From contig JADKIR010000004.1 of assembly GCA_016722655.1 (NCBI GenBank), forward strand, positions 1,736,001-1,800,000: a stretch of 64,000 nt of DNA, in the 5' to 3' direction. The notes beneath the pieces were generated by a model. The model was not told where the DNA came from. It was given only the letters and a program-made list of their open reading frames with translations, and did not search any database. Position 1 is the first letter of the stretch. The number at the start of each line of letters is the position of its first letter. Positions 52,891 through 62,170 of this stretch are shown here, in pieces. This stretch comes from Cytophagaceae bacterium (GTDB lineage: Bacteria; Bacteroidota; Bacteroidia; Cytophagales; Spirosomataceae). The position numbers and the translations under genes are program-made.

Positions 52891-53721
52891 TTATTCTTTG
52901 ATGAAAACGACCGCTGCCCAGTTGTTCTTACTTATTTGTTTAAGTTTTTTTAATTGATTGTCATTAGATTTTGATTCAATTTCCGGAACATCATGTTCAT
53001 AAAAACCACTTAAAATCAGATATCCGCCTTTTTTCATAAATTTCACATAGGTCGGAATCTCATCCAACAGTATGTTTCGGTTGATATTTGCAATCACAAT
53101 GTCGTATTCTTCGACTTTCTGGTCGGCAATTGTGCCTTGATTTACTGTTATTTCGGGGGTATTGTTGAGGGCAATGTTCTCAATGGTATTTTCGACAGAC
53201 CATTCATCTATGTCAAAAGAATGGATTTTTTCTGCCCCGAGTTTTGATGCAAAAATAGCCAATATGCCTGTTCCGGTTCCTACATCAAGAACCGATTTGC
53301 CTTTATGATCAATTCCGAGTTGCAACTCCAGCACCTGAGAGGTTGTCTCGTGATGGCCGGTGCCAAACGACATTTTCGGAGTAATTATGATTTCATAAGG
53401 AAAAACGGCAGGTGCTGGTTCATGAAAAGTAGCTCTTACATATATTTTATCAGAAACTTCAATTGGTGAAAATGCCGATTCCCACTCTTTATTCCAGTTT
53501 TGTTTTTCTATGGCCTTAATGCTGTAGCTTAAAGGTGTTTTTGAGGCGTAGTTTTCCAGCAAATTTTTTATTGCCCGGTCGTCAAAGAGATCTTCTGTAA
53601 CATAGGCAATGATGCCATCAGGGGAGTCAAGAAATGAGTCAAAGCCGATTTCGGCCAATTCAGCCACCAAAATTTCTGAAAAGTCAGGTTCTATTTTTAG
53701 GTCGAGCTCGAAATATTGCAT
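52891..53721 (-). CDS. prmA: Ribosomal protein L11 methyltransferase
   Basis: A 276-residue enzyme that trimethylates ribosomal protein L11. The N-terminal small domain opens with YFELDLKIEPDFSEILVAEL. The catalytic domain has FGTGHHETT, the SAM site VLDVGTGTGILAIFASKLGA, and the motif IVIANINRNILLDEIP (NxN-type substrate motif). Length fits PrmA. It is the first gene of a pair with the giant exported protein. The ATG at 53721 is clear. Confidence 0.95.
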   Translation of the reverse strand: MQYFELDLKIEPDFSEILVAELAEIGFDSFLDSPDGIIAYVTEDLFDDRAIKNLLENYASKTPLSYSIKAIEKQNWNKEWESAFSPIEVSDKIYVRATFHEPAPAVFPYEIIITPKMSFGTGHHETTSQVLELQLGIDHKGKSVLDVGTGTGILAIFASKLGAEKIHSFDIDEWSVENTIENIALNNTPEITVNQGTIADQKVEEYDIVIANINRNILLDEIPTYVKFMKKGGYLILSGFYEHDVPEIESKSNDNQLKKLKQISKNNWAAVVFIKE

Positions 53722-53751
53722 TAGTTATCTTAGTATTTTTTTGACTGAAAT

Positions 53752-53776
53752 AAAAAGAGCCCGCATTTACGGGCTC
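53752..53776 (-). terminator. Rho-independent terminator of porV
   Basis: On the minus strand GAGCCCG pairs with CGGGCTC around a six-base loop (53757-53776), followed by TTTTTATTT. It lies 26 bases after the porV stop. Confidence 0.85.
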
Positions 53777-53801
53777 ATAAGTAAATAGAAATTAATATTT
53801 T

Positions 53802-54980
53802 TTATTCTTCCTCTTCTTCAGCTTCGATTTCAAGCTTTCTGGCCCCCTTAAGTCCATTTGGTAGATTGATATTCAAGCTTATTCTCCAGGAATTTGCAAG
53901 TGGATTCCCTGAAGTAGTAGGAATCAAATAAGCTAAGTCAATCCTATAGAGTTCTTTTAATGATAATCCAAAACCGGTTGTAAAATATTGTCTGGAACCC
54001 TTATGTTTTGATTCATGAAAATATCCTGCACGAAGAGCAATTAGATCACTATAAGTATATTCGGCTCCTAATGAAGCCATTACTTCTTTAATTTCTTCTT
54101 CAAAACCTCCAGGAGCGTCGTTAAATGAACTAAAAATGGACTTGAAAACAGTAATGTCGGAAATGTTTTCATCAGCTTTAGGGGTGGGAACAAGCAGTTT
54201 ATTAAAATCCACCAGGAAGTTAAACGCGTTTAAATCGTCAGGTTTTAAAGTGATTTTAGTACCTAATTTTAGATTTGCAGGTATAAAATATTGACCAAAA
54301 CCATAGTTTACTTTTCCTCCGATATTTTGAACCACCACACCAAAATCCATATCTACTTTTTTAGGATTATCCGAGTTTTTGTCGGTAGGAACAGTTTTGT
54401 TATAATATAAACCAAAATCAAACGCAGCAGTTCGACCCGGCTTTCCGGCTTGATTTCCGGAGGCAAAATTCCCTACCAAATTGGAGTTGATAAACTTCAT
54501 ATTTAGCCCTGTAGAAAGGCTGGCATTGAGTTTTTGTGAAAACCCAAGTGCAAGATTAAACTCACGGGAACGAAAATCACCGGCCGACTCAGCATTGGCA
54601 GTGGTGAACTCAATAAGACCCTGGTCAAAATAAGTTACGCCATATCCAATTGCCTGCTTACTATTGAGTTTATAATATCCCTGAAGCGTCATCAAACCCA
54701 TGTCTCCCACAATATCTCTTAGCCATGGGGCATAAGAAATATTGGCACCCATCTTGTTTTCGGCAAAAGCAATTTTTGCTGTGTTCCAGAATACAGAGCT
54801 TGCGTCAGGAGCAGAAGCAACACCTGCATCTCCCATTGCTGCTGCTTTGGAGTCAGGACTTAAAGTCATAAAAGGAACGGCAGTGGTAACAACGGTATAG
54901 TCTTTTGTGATGGCCTGAGCTTGGACAAAAGCCGGGATACAAAGCAACCCGAAAACTCCGCCTAAAAGGGATTTTTTCAT
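53802..54980 (-). CDS. porV: T9SS outer-membrane protein PorV (LptO)
   Basis: A 392-residue outer-membrane beta-barrel of the FadL-like family that carries T9SS cargo from the translocon to the attachment complex. Signal peptide MKKSLLGGVFGLLCIPAFVQA, then the PorV hallmark TAVPFMTLSPDSKAAAMGD, APDASSVFWNTAK and SYAPWLRDIVGDM. The sequence ends in a Glu-rich tail (EIEAEEEEE), which is odd for a barrel. The ATG at 54980 is chosen over a TTG at 55025. It follows porU by 63 bases, the conserved order. Confidence 0.95.
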   Translation of the reverse strand: MKKSLLGGVFGLLCIPAFVQAQAITKDYTVVTTAVPFMTLSPDSKAAAMGDAGVASAPDASSVFWNTAKIAFAENKMGANISYAPWLRDIVGDMGLMTLQGYYKLNSKQAIGYGVTYFDQGLIEFTTANAESAGDFRSREFNLALGFSQKLNASLSTGLNMKFINSNLVGNFASGNQAGKPGRTAAFDFGLYYNKTVPTDKNSDNPKKVDMDFGVVVQNIGGKVNYGFGQYFIPANLKLGTKITLKPDDLNAFNFLVDFNKLLVPTPKADENISDITVFKSIFSSFNDAPGGFEEEIKEVMASLGAEYTYSDLIALRAGYFHESKHKGSRQYFTTGFGLSLKELYRIDLAYLIPTTSGNPLANSWRISLNINLPNGLKGARKLEIEAEEEEE

Positions 54981-55043
54981 AAGAAAATTATAATATGAGC
55001 TTGTCTTTTTATTAACAGTTTTCAAAATAATATATTTTTATTG

Positions 55044-58000
55044 TCATTTCCAAAATATAAGCCTCCCATTTGCCTGAGTGCTTGTGTTGTCAGAGTTTGA
55101 TTTTAGCAGGATTTTAAATACAAACTGGTTTCCAAAATCCTTTTTTGATTCAAAATCTAATCCAAATTCTATCTTGTCGCCACAATTGTTACAAGTATTT
55201 TGCTGCTCAGCGACTGTTCGGCCATACATATCAAAAACATTTATGATGGCTTCCAGATTTTCGCCGGGACGGTTATGTTGAAAGATAAGGTTGGTGTAAC
55301 TAACGAAAGGATTAGGATACCCCAAATATCCGGTAATCTCCAATTTTGGTTTTATAGTTTCAAAAACAAACGATTTATTAGTTATATTATTGTTTAAATC
55401 AGCCACTTTTATAGAAATTTTGTGCTTTCCTGTGGGCAAAAACGCAATTGGAATTTTAAGCAAAATTTGCTGATTTTGAAGGAGATATGTAGCATATTTA
55501 TCCCAGTTCAGTTCAAGAGTATCATTAATTATGATTTTTGGAGAAACGGACTCTGAAAAAGTAGATATGTTGATTCCTGATTCATCAAATATCTCCAGTT
55601 TAAGGTTTTGATTTTCAGAAGATATCATAGATATTTCCGGTGGTGAAGTGTCAGTCAAAACACCATTTGCTTCGCTATTTAGAAGGAAATCTTCAAAATA
55701 ACCTCTGCTGGTTAATGAGGAATCAGTATCAATCCCAAACAAATGCATTTTTCCTTTTCCAACTCCCGGAATCTGAGTTGCAGGAAGCATAATTTCCCCT
55801 TCAAACTGCCATTCTTTTATTTCAAAAATACCCTGATAAATTTTCTCAAATTCGGATTTATAAGAATAGGCTGGCCCGTCAGAATAAGTTCCCTTAGTTT
55901 TTTTTTCGTGTGGTTTATCAAAAACACTTATCATCACCTTCCCATTTCTGATATTCTGACTCTGACCTTTGATTTTGATTTTTTCGAGTGCTTTTACAAC
56001 TTTTTGACCCGTATTTTCACTATTTATTTGATTTATTATTAGCTCATTGTTGATTACTGGAAGGGGCAAGCTAGGATCCCCCAGCAGGCTGAAATTACGG
56101 TTGAGTTCACCTTCTATAGATTGGTTTTTTGTCAACCTGAACCACTCACCCAGTGTGTTGGTTTTATTAAAATTTCTATAGAATGCCGAATTTATTTTTT
56201 CATTGGTACTCGAATACACCGGCCTTGTGGTTGTCAAAAGGGCAATTGCTCCGCCAGTTGCATTTAAGAGACTAAGCTCGGCACCTGAGACTATTGCAGG
56301 ATTGTCAAATTTTCCAAATTGACAAGTAGCGGTAAACAAAATAGGCTGTTTTTGATTTCTCCAGTTTAGGATATCTGAAAAAGTGAGGAGTTTTTCCTGT
56401 GCCCAGCCTTCTTCAGAGCCATGTCCATTATAGTTTATTACAAAACTACCCTCTTCCATGTATTTATTGAGCGTTTCATTGGCTTTTGGGGCAGTCGGGA
56501 AGTTCTCGATATTTGTAATTTCATAATCATCAAGATATATTTTTTTGATTTCTGAGCCCTGAGAATTGGATTTCAATAGATCTGAAAGGTTTTCGGCATC
56601 ACTTTGATGTATATTATAATCCCGGTTGTCGGCCACAAAAGTTACATTATTTTGCCATTTTGTATCTGCGTCAAACTTACCGTATCTGATGATTTTATTT
56701 ATAATATTTCTGGCTTCCAACTGACTTTTTGCAGGCAGCCTTCCTACCGATATATCCAGACTGTGATCTTCTGATTCGGTGCTGTACCACACATTGATAA
56801 TGCTTTTTCCTTCTGGCCATTCACCTTCATGGTCCTCAAGAAATCCAAAATAATCATCAGAAGAATAGCTATATATGGGTTCAAATGACTCTCTGGATTC
56901 ATAAGTAGGAATGAGTGTTTTTATATTTACATAATCAACTTTGTTGTTATTTTTAAAGTCATAAGATGCATCACCCAAAAGAAGTAGGTATTTAAGTGTT
57001 TTATTATCTTTTTTCCAAAAAAAACGGCATAGATCACGTATGGCAGAAGGGTCGGTTTTCCCTCCGCTAAACCGGTCATATACTTCCTGAGTACTTATTC
57101 CCAATACATCAAGGTCTTGGTTATCCTTTTTATTTTCGATTAGTTTTTGTGCTTCGGCTCTAAACTTTTCAGGAAATACCATAATCATTTCCGGCTTTTG
57201 GGCATAAAGGCCTGGATTTTGTTTGGGAATCCCACTGAATCCAGGATATTGGATTAGGGCAGAATCAAAAATCAGAATTTTGGTATCATTTCCTGCGGCC
57301 TCAACCGTGAAATCTCCTTGAGGACTGAAGGCGAGGTTTTCGGGATTTATAGCCGAATCAAACCGCCAGATTTTGGTGTTTTGACTGGCATTTACAATTG
57401 AATATTGTTTGATCTTATAGTTTTTGGGCCAGAAAATGATACTCGAGTTGTTGGTAAACCTGAGTTGCCGTTCATAGTTAAATTCCCAAAAATCGATATA
57501 AGCCCCGGCACTTGGCGAATTGGGCGTTGATACATTTAATTCAAATTCCAGTTCATCGTCCTGACTTGAAAACTCAAATTGGGAAAAGTCAGAAAACCTG
57601 TTGTATCTGGCATAACTGTCGTTGGGATTGAAATATGATTTAGGCAATACGGCATTAAGAATATCTTTTTTGTTGATAGTTATTTTTAAATCCTGGTCGG
57701 CTCGTCCTATTCCCATTAAATTGAGTTTGACATTAACATCTGAGACAGGATCAACCAAACTGTAATTTTTTTTGTATTGAAAATAGAAAAAATCACCAAG
57801 CCATTCCCTTCCCGAGCTCAAAACATTTTTTAGCTCTTTCTCTTCATAGTCAAAAAACTGCATTGATTTTTCTCCCGTTTGAGAAAGTGATTCAATTGTT
57901 TTTATTTTTTTTGAATCCGCTTCAGAAATATTGATAAAATAATAACTGGAATCGCAGTACGGGTTAATCTTATGGAAAAACACACCCTTAGAGTCCCTGC

Positions 58001-58340
58001 CTGTAAAGTGGGTGGAGACTCCCAAAAACTTCACAAAGTCTTTATTGTCAAATTTTTCATCGGTATCGTTGCACCAAACAGGAATTTCGGTGAGGTTTCC
58101 ATTTCCTGATTGGCTTATGGCCTGAGGCAACTGATGAGGACTTGCCGAGAAAATTCTGATTTTATGAGGATTTATTTTTTTGGTGTCTTTGATATAGTTT
58201 TTTAGAAAATTTAGGTTTAAAGTATAAACTGCCGTGTTTTTGATACCTAATCTATACCATTGACCGTCGATACTATCGAGGGCTTGAGCCCCGGCAGACG
58301 AAAAAATCAATAATAAAAGAATAGTTTTTAGGTATTTCAT
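55044..58340 (-). CDS. porU: T9SS sortase PorU (C25 gingipain-like peptidase)
   Basis: A 1098-residue exported protease that removes the C-terminal signal of T9SS cargo and joins it to lipopolysaccharide. A signal peptide (residues 1-19) and N-terminal beta domains precede the C25 peptidase domain (about 390-770), with the catalytic His in VINYNGHGSEEGW and Cys in FTATCQFGKFDNP. A beta-sandwich follows and the C-terminus (KLEITGYLGYPNPFVSYTNL) resembles the T9SS type A signal, as usual in PorU. The ATG at 58340 is used; the TTG at 58343 is not needed. Confidence 0.95.
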   Translation of the reverse strand: MKYLKTILLLLIFSSAGAQALDSIDGQWYRLGIKNTAVYTLNLNFLKNYIKDTKKINPHKIRIFSASPHQLPQAISQSGNGNLTEIPVWCNDTDEKFDNKDFVKFLGVSTHFTGRDSKGVFFHKINPYCDSSYYFINISEADSKKIKTIESLSQTGEKSMQFFDYEEKELKNVLSSGREWLGDFFYFQYKKNYSLVDPVSDVNVKLNLMGIGRADQDLKITINKKDILNAVLPKSYFNPNDSYARYNRFSDFSQFEFSSQDDELEFELNVSTPNSPSAGAYIDFWEFNYERQLRFTNNSSIIFWPKNYKIKQYSIVNASQNTKIWRFDSAINPENLAFSPQGDFTVEAAGNDTKILIFDSALIQYPGFSGIPKQNPGLYAQKPEMIMVFPEKFRAEAQKLIENKKDNQDLDVLGISTQEVYDRFSGGKTDPSAIRDLCRFFWKKDNKTLKYLLLLGDASYDFKNNNKVDYVNIKTLIPTYESRESFEPIYSYSSDDYFGFLEDHEGEWPEGKSIINVWYSTESEDHSLDISVGRLPAKSQLEARNIINKIIRYGKFDADTKWQNNVTFVADNRDYNIHQSDAENLSDLLKSNSQGSEIKKIYLDDYEITNIENFPTAPKANETLNKYMEEGSFVINYNGHGSEEGWAQEKLLTFSDILNWRNQKQPILFTATCQFGKFDNPAIVSGAELSLLNATGGAIALLTTTRPVYSSTNEKINSAFYRNFNKTNTLGEWFRLTKNQSIEGELNRNFSLLGDPSLPLPVINNELIINQINSENTGQKVVKALEKIKIKGQSQNIRNGKVMISVFDKPHEKKTKGTYSDGPAYSYKSEFEKIYQGIFEIKEWQFEGEIMLPATQIPGVGKGKMHLFGIDTDSSLTSRGYFEDFLLNSEANGVLTDTSPPEISMISSENQNLKLEIFDESGINISTFSESVSPKIIINDTLELNWDKYATYLLQNQQILLKIPIAFLPTGKHKISIKVADLNNNITNKSFVFETIKPKLEITGYLGYPNPFVSYTNLIFQHNRPGENLEAIINVFDMYGRTVAEQQNTCNNCGDKIEFGLDFESKKDFGNQFVFKILLKSNSDNTSTQANGRLIFWK

Positions 58341-58375
58341 CAAAACAGAATTGACACTATGGCAACGAAATAAAA

Positions 58376-58387
58376 ACCAAATTTGGT
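58376..58387. terminator. Possible weak terminator or palindrome between the SprT-like gene and porU
   Basis: ACCAAATTTGGT is a perfect 12-base palindrome. On the minus strand it is followed by TTTTATTT, so it could act as a weak terminator for the SprT-like gene, or be an operator of porU. Confidence 0.3.
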
Positions 58388-58406
58388 ATTGAGAAAAAAA
58401 ATGAAC

Positions 58407-59066
58407 TTACTCTGTCGGTATAATTTTGGCAAAAGATGGTATGGTATATTTTTTTTTCGAAACCATACATTCTACCAAAGTCCGGGTTCGGCGATCCTCA
58501 ATTTTCCTGTACTTCTTATTTTTAAAAACAAAAACCTTGCCTTTAGCCAAAATTTCAAGGCTATGGCCTTCATCCTCATTTTCGGAGTATTTTGAAAGGA
58601 CTTTTACTAATTCCTGATCTTTGGTCGAACTCGCCGCCGGGTTTTCCATGTGTTTTTTTAAAACAATCAGAATATCAGCCGGGAAAACACTTTCGGTCAA
58701 CATGGGTTTCATCAATTTTGAAAAGGTAGTTTTCCATTCCAGACCATGTGGAGCCGGATTTCTTCGAAAAATACTTTTATTGATTGTTACGTGTTGGTGG
58801 GCGATTTCATGTATTAATGTGATTAAAAAAGAATAGGGATTAGAGTCTCCATTGACACTGATATAATGTCGCTGGTGTTTAAACTGGTAGTTTCCCAAAC
58901 AAGTTTTTCTGGAACGGGCCACAGCAAAATTGAACGGACTGGCAGTCCAAAGTAAAATAATGTAATTAACAGCAGTTTCCGGGATTTTCATTTCTAAAAC
59001 CCGTCTGAAGTTTTTTTCAGAAGTATCTAATAAATGGGGAGGTTTCTTTTTTAAAAATCCGAACAC
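58407..59066 (-). CDS. SprT-like zinc metalloprotease-fold protein
   Basis: About 219 residues with the SprT-domain pattern. The zinc site is LITLIHEIAHQHV (HExxH) near residue 85, and a third ligand may be His in PAPHGLEWK. Preceding it, YISVNGDSNPYSF is the usual approach strand. In bacteria SprT proteins have an unclear role; eukaryotic relatives remove DNA-protein crosslinks. The frame is open to a TTG at 59126; the GTG at 59066 gives a start closer to other members. No zinc-ribbon cysteine pair is visible at the C-terminus. Confidence 0.75.
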   Translation of the reverse strand: MFGFLKKKPPHLLDTSEKNFRRVLEMKIPETAVNYIILLWTASPFNFAVARSRKTCLGNYQFKHQRHYISVNGDSNPYSFLITLIHEIAHQHVTINKSIFRRNPAPHGLEWKTTFSKLMKPMLTESVFPADILIVLKKHMENPAASSTKDQELVKVLSKYSENEDEGHSLEILAKGKVFVFKNKKYRKIEDRRTRTLVECMVSKKKYTIPSFAKIIPTE

Positions 59067-59248
59067 GGTTTTTACTTTATAATTATTCTGAAAAAAGAAT
59101 TCACATTGCCTAAAATTAATAAGCAAATGCCTATTATTTTATTTTTTTAACCCAAAATGCCTTAAAATAAAAAACTTTTTACTATTTTATTTAAATGGAG
59201 GGTTTTGAATTTTTTAGAATTTAAATTTGAAAAAAATAAATTATCCGA

Positions 59249-59515
59249 ATGAAAAAACTTTTAATTATCTCCCTTTTAGCTTTATCTTTTTCCTCTTGTA
59301 AAAAACTAGGAATTGACCCTGTAAAATCTTGTGAAGATGCCACAGAAGACTTTTCAACCGCATTGATTTCTTTTGCTTTTACACCTACCGAAAAGAATTG
59401 TAATGCATATTTAGATGCAACAAAATCATATTTGAAGTCTTGTGCCAACCTCACAGCTGCTGAAAAAAGAGAAGTTGAAGACGAGCTTGATAATACTGAT
59501 TGTAAAGATTTATAA
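59249..59515 (+). CDS. Small cysteine-rich lipoprotein
   Basis: An 88-residue protein with a lipobox (LALSFSSCKK, Cys17). The mature part has five further cysteines (KSCEDA, KNCNAY, KSCANL, TDCKDL and others), suggesting disulfides in the periplasm. I do not recognise it. It is convergent with trpG, whose stop lies three bases away. Confidence 0.6.
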   Translation: MKKLLIISLLALSFSSCKKLGIDPVKSCEDATEDFSTALISFAFTPTEKNCNAYLDATKSYLKSCANLTAAEKREVEDELDNTDCKDL

Positions 59516-59518
59516 TAT

Positions 59519-60085
59519 CTAAGATTTCATCCAGTTTTCTACCATTTTCACCCCGTGTTCTGTAAGATAGGCCTCGGGGTGAAATTGTACGCCCCTGACA
59601 TCGTATTTTTGATGAGCCTCGGCCAATACATAACCTTTCTCGTCTATGGCAGTAATTTTCAAATCTTCAGGCATGGTTTCAGGCACAACCGTCCATGAAT
59701 GATAACGACAAACATCAAACTTTTCCGGAATTCCTTTAAATAGCAACTCCTCTGAGTCCTGAATAAGGCAAGGTGTTGTGACCCCGTGCAAAACTTCGCC
59801 CATATTGTGTAATTTGGATCCAAAAGCCTCCCCAATGGCCTGATGCCCCAGACAAACCCCAAAAATACTCTTGGTGGTTTTGTATTCTGCCAGTAAATCC
59901 ATCATAATTCCAGCTTCTTCGGGTATTCCTGGACCTGGTGAGAGTAAAATTTTATCATATTTTTTCACTTCTTCAACCGTGATTTTATCATTTCGGAATA
60001 CCTCTACATCCCCACCCAATTCTTTCAGGATATAAACCAGATTATATACAAATGAGTCGTAATTGTCTAAAACTAATATTTTCAT
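59519..60085 (-). CDS. trpG: Anthranilate synthase component II (glutamine amidotransferase)
   Basis: A 188-residue class I glutamine amidotransferase supplying ammonia to anthranilate synthase. The oxyanion/nucleophile motif is GVCLGHQAIGEAFG (Cys near 81), and the His/Glu pair lies in VQFHPEAYLT. It begins MKILVLDNYDSFVYNL, the usual start, at the ATG at 60085; a TTG at 60100 is not needed. It is third in the trpE-DUF3052-trpG operon. trpD, C, F, B and A are not in this window. Confidence 0.95.
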   Translation of the reverse strand: MKILVLDNYDSFVYNLVYILKELGGDVEVFRNDKITVEEVKKYDKILLSPGPGIPEEAGIMMDLLAEYKTTKSIFGVCLGHQAIGEAFGSKLHNMGEVLHGVTTPCLIQDSEELLFKGIPEKFDVCRYHSWTVVPETMPEDLKITAIDEKGYVLAEAHQKYDVRGVQFHPEAYLTEHGVKMVENWMKS

Positions 60086-60104
60086 TGATATTGATTTCAA
60101 ATGT

Positions 60105-60554
60105 TTAATTCTTCTTTTTTCCTTCTTCTGACATTCTCCAGTTGGTGTCCCTGATCATCTTTTTGATGTTTTCAGCTTTTTTAAATCTCAAAGCACTCCA
60201 GTCTTCGTCAAAGGCCACCATCCTGACCGGTTCATATCCCAAATCGCCCATTGATTGCCAGCCATTGTCACGATTAAACTCACATTTATATTTTTTACTG
60301 CTTCCTTTTGGATACGCAAACCAAAATAAGCCTTCATTTGCCATGATTTTATCAACCATGGGGGCAAATTTCCGAATTTCTTCCAACTTAGTGCAGAAAA
60401 TTAATGCAAATTCAGTTTCGGATGTTTCGGTGGAAGTTTTAACTTCAATATATTCCGAAAATTCCTTAAAAACACCATTCAAATCCTCAGGAGCATTTAA
60501 AATCAGAATACTTTTTTGGTTTTTAAGATTCAGTTTTTTTAATAAACTATTCAT
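60105..60554 (-). CDS. DUF3052-like protein inside the trp operon
   Basis: A 149-residue protein resembling DUF3052. Landmarks are SILILNAPEDLNGVFKEF, a GLFWFAYPKGSSKKY segment, and the terminal AFDEDWSALRFKKAE. This family usually lies apart from amino-acid genes. Here it sits between trpE and trpG with short gaps of 25 and 19 bases, so it is surely co-transcribed. I infer no enzymatic role; its presence in a trp operon may be neutral. Confidence 0.75.
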   Translation of the reverse strand: MNSLLKKLNLKNQKSILILNAPEDLNGVFKEFSEYIEVKTSTETSETEFALIFCTKLEEIRKFAPMVDKIMANEGLFWFAYPKGSSKKYKCEFNRDNGWQSMGDLGYEPVRMVAFDEDWSALRFKKAENIKKMIRDTNWRMSEEGKKKN

Positions 60555-60579
60555 AAATAAATAATTTGATTTAATAAAA

Positions 60580-62001
60580 TTAAATTTCTTCTGCCATTTC
60601 TATCGCTTTTCTCAAAGCCCCCAATTTCAGATGAATTTCGTTCATTTCGGTTTCAATTACAGACTTTGCCACCACGCCCATCCCGGCCTGAAAATACAAA
60701 GTATTATTTTTACTCAGGAATGTTCTGATGGCTATTGCGTGATTAAAGTTTCCATTGAAGTCCATGAAACCAATCGCTCCGCCATAAATACTCCTGTTTG
60801 TAGGTTCCATTTCATTGATGAGGGTCATGGCCATGTGTTTGGGCGAACCAGACAAGGTACCAGCAGGAAAAGTATCTGCCACCAACTGAAATGGATTTGT
60901 TCCGTAGGTCATGTGACCGGTCACTTTTGAAACCAGGTGTATCACATGACTATAAAATTGCACTTCTTTAAAGATTTCAACTTTTACTACATCTGAACTC
61001 CTAGAAAGGTCATTTCTGGCCAGGTCAACCAACATTACATGTTCTGCTGATTCTTTAGGGTCGGCATGGAGTTGACGGGCAAGTTCCGTATCTTTAGCAT
61101 CATCACCAGTACGGCGGAAAGTACCCGCGATGGGGTGTATTTCGGCCATTCCGTCTTTTATAAATATCTGTTTTTCAGGACTTGAGCCAAAAATATGGTA
61201 ATCGCCACCATCAAAATAAAATAAATAGGGGGAAGGGTTTATGCTTCTAAGTGCCCGGTACACATTAAAGTCGTCACCGGAATATTCCTGTGAAAACCTG
61301 CGTGAAGGCACTATCTGAAATACGTCTCCCCGGTGACAATGTTTGATACATTTTTCGATGATTTCAACCATTTTTTTATCATCAATATTGGTATTTTCAA
61401 TGCCTATGGTTTGGAAATGTGAGGCCGTACGTTTTGGGTTTTTTACATAAAATTCCAAAGTTTCCAGTCCGTCTTTTTTAAAATCAGGGAGGATGTTATC
61501 TTTTCCGTAAGCGTGTTCGAAAAGGTATAATTCGTCCTTAAAATGGTTTATCGCAATAACATACCTGTAAACTCTGTAAAGAATTTGTGGAATGGATGTC
61601 TCATCGCTTTTTTCCTGAATTTCGATATCTTCAAAATATTCAACCGAATCGTAGGTTATGTGGCCAAATAAACCATTGGAAATAAAAGAATGCTCGTTTT
61701 CGGAAGGAACAAATACATTTGCAAATGCCTGAAGGGTATTTACGGCATCTTTTCTGTTTTTTAGTTTAAATTTTTCAATGGTTCCATCAGGGAAAGTTTG
61801 AGTAACTTCATCATTATCAAGCACAAAAGAGGCGATAGGGTCACATGCTATATAACTGAAACTATTATGCATGGCGTGATAATCGGCACTTTCCAGGATA
61901 ACCGAAAGCGGGAATTGTTCTCTGATTCTGAGAAAAATGCTCACCGGTGTAAGCGTATCGGATAATAGTCTTTTACTTCTGGTAGCAATATTGAATTTCA
62001 T
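60580..62001 (-). CDS. trpE: Anthranilate synthase component I
   Basis: A 473-residue enzyme converting chorismate to anthranilate. The N-terminal half carries ESADYHAMHNSFSYIACDP, and the chorismate-binding domain has FQIVPSRRFSQEYSG, IAGTFRRTGDD, DLARNDLSR, and FPAGTLSGSPKHMAM. The residues FSYIACDPIA are part of the region where Trp feedback binds in other TrpE proteins. The ATG at 62001 is chosen; the open frame up to 62091 runs into the attenuator and is not part of the protein. It is first in the operon and controlled by the leader at 62107. Confidence 0.95.
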   Translation of the reverse strand: MKFNIATRSKRLLSDTLTPVSIFLRIREQFPLSVILESADYHAMHNSFSYIACDPIASFVLDNDEVTQTFPDGTIEKFKLKNRKDAVNTLQAFANVFVPSENEHSFISNGLFGHITYDSVEYFEDIEIQEKSDETSIPQILYRVYRYVIAINHFKDELYLFEHAYGKDNILPDFKKDGLETLEFYVKNPKRTASHFQTIGIENTNIDDKKMVEIIEKCIKHCHRGDVFQIVPSRRFSQEYSGDDFNVYRALRSINPSPYLFYFDGGDYHIFGSSPEKQIFIKDGMAEIHPIAGTFRRTGDDAKDTELARQLHADPKESAEHVMLVDLARNDLSRSSDVVKVEIFKEVQFYSHVIHLVSKVTGHMTYGTNPFQLVADTFPAGTLSGSPKHMAMTLINEMEPTNRSIYGGAIGFMDFNGNFNHAIAIRTFLSKNNTLYFQAGMGVVAKSVIETEMNEIHLKLGALRKAIEMAEEI

Positions 62002-62035
62002 GATTCTGGTATTTCTGCTTTCAATTTGGAAAAAT

Positions 62036-62073
62036 AAAAAAAAACGGCTTGCTGTAGTCGAACAGCAAGCCGT
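62036..62073 (-). terminator. trp attenuator terminator
   Basis: On the minus strand ACGGCTTGCTGT pairs with ACAGCAAGCCGT around TCGACT (62044-62073), 12 perfect base pairs, followed by at least eight T residues. It lies between the leader peptide and trpE. Confidence 0.93.
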
Positions 62074-62150
62074 AATTATGTAAAAAACCACATAGCGGAA
62101 TGTTGATCAACTCTTTTGAGAAGAACGCCACCAACCTTTTGTTGCTATGT
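62070..62150 (-). promoter_or_regulatory. trp operon leader with alternative pairing segments (attenuator)
   Basis: Three segments compete. Segment 1, ACATAGC (62144-62150, within leader codons 6-8), can pair with segment 2, GCTATGT (62090-62096). Segment 2 with its flanking CCGC can instead pair with segment 3, ACATAATTACGG (62070-62081), by TATGT/ACATA and CCG/CGG, which uses up the base of the terminator stem. If a ribosome stalls at the tandem Trp codons it should cover segment 1, favour pairing of 2 with 3 and allow read-through. The pairings are seen in the sequence; the mechanism is by analogy with known trp attenuators. Confidence 0.75.
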
Positions 62151-62166
62151 TGTTTAATGATTTCAT
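62107..62166 (-). CDS. trpL: trp operon leader peptide
   Basis: A 19-codon open frame, MKSLNNIATKGWWRSSQKS, with tandem tryptophan codons at positions 12 and 13 (62128-62133), ending in TGA at 62107. It lies between the promoter and the attenuator terminator and 105 bases before trpE. Two adjacent Trp codons in so short a frame at this place are the hallmark of transcription attenuation in response to charged tRNA-Trp. Translation is not proven but the arrangement leaves little doubt. Confidence 0.9.
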   Translation of the reverse strand: MKSLNNIATKGWWRSSQKS

Positions 62167-62170
62167 ATTG

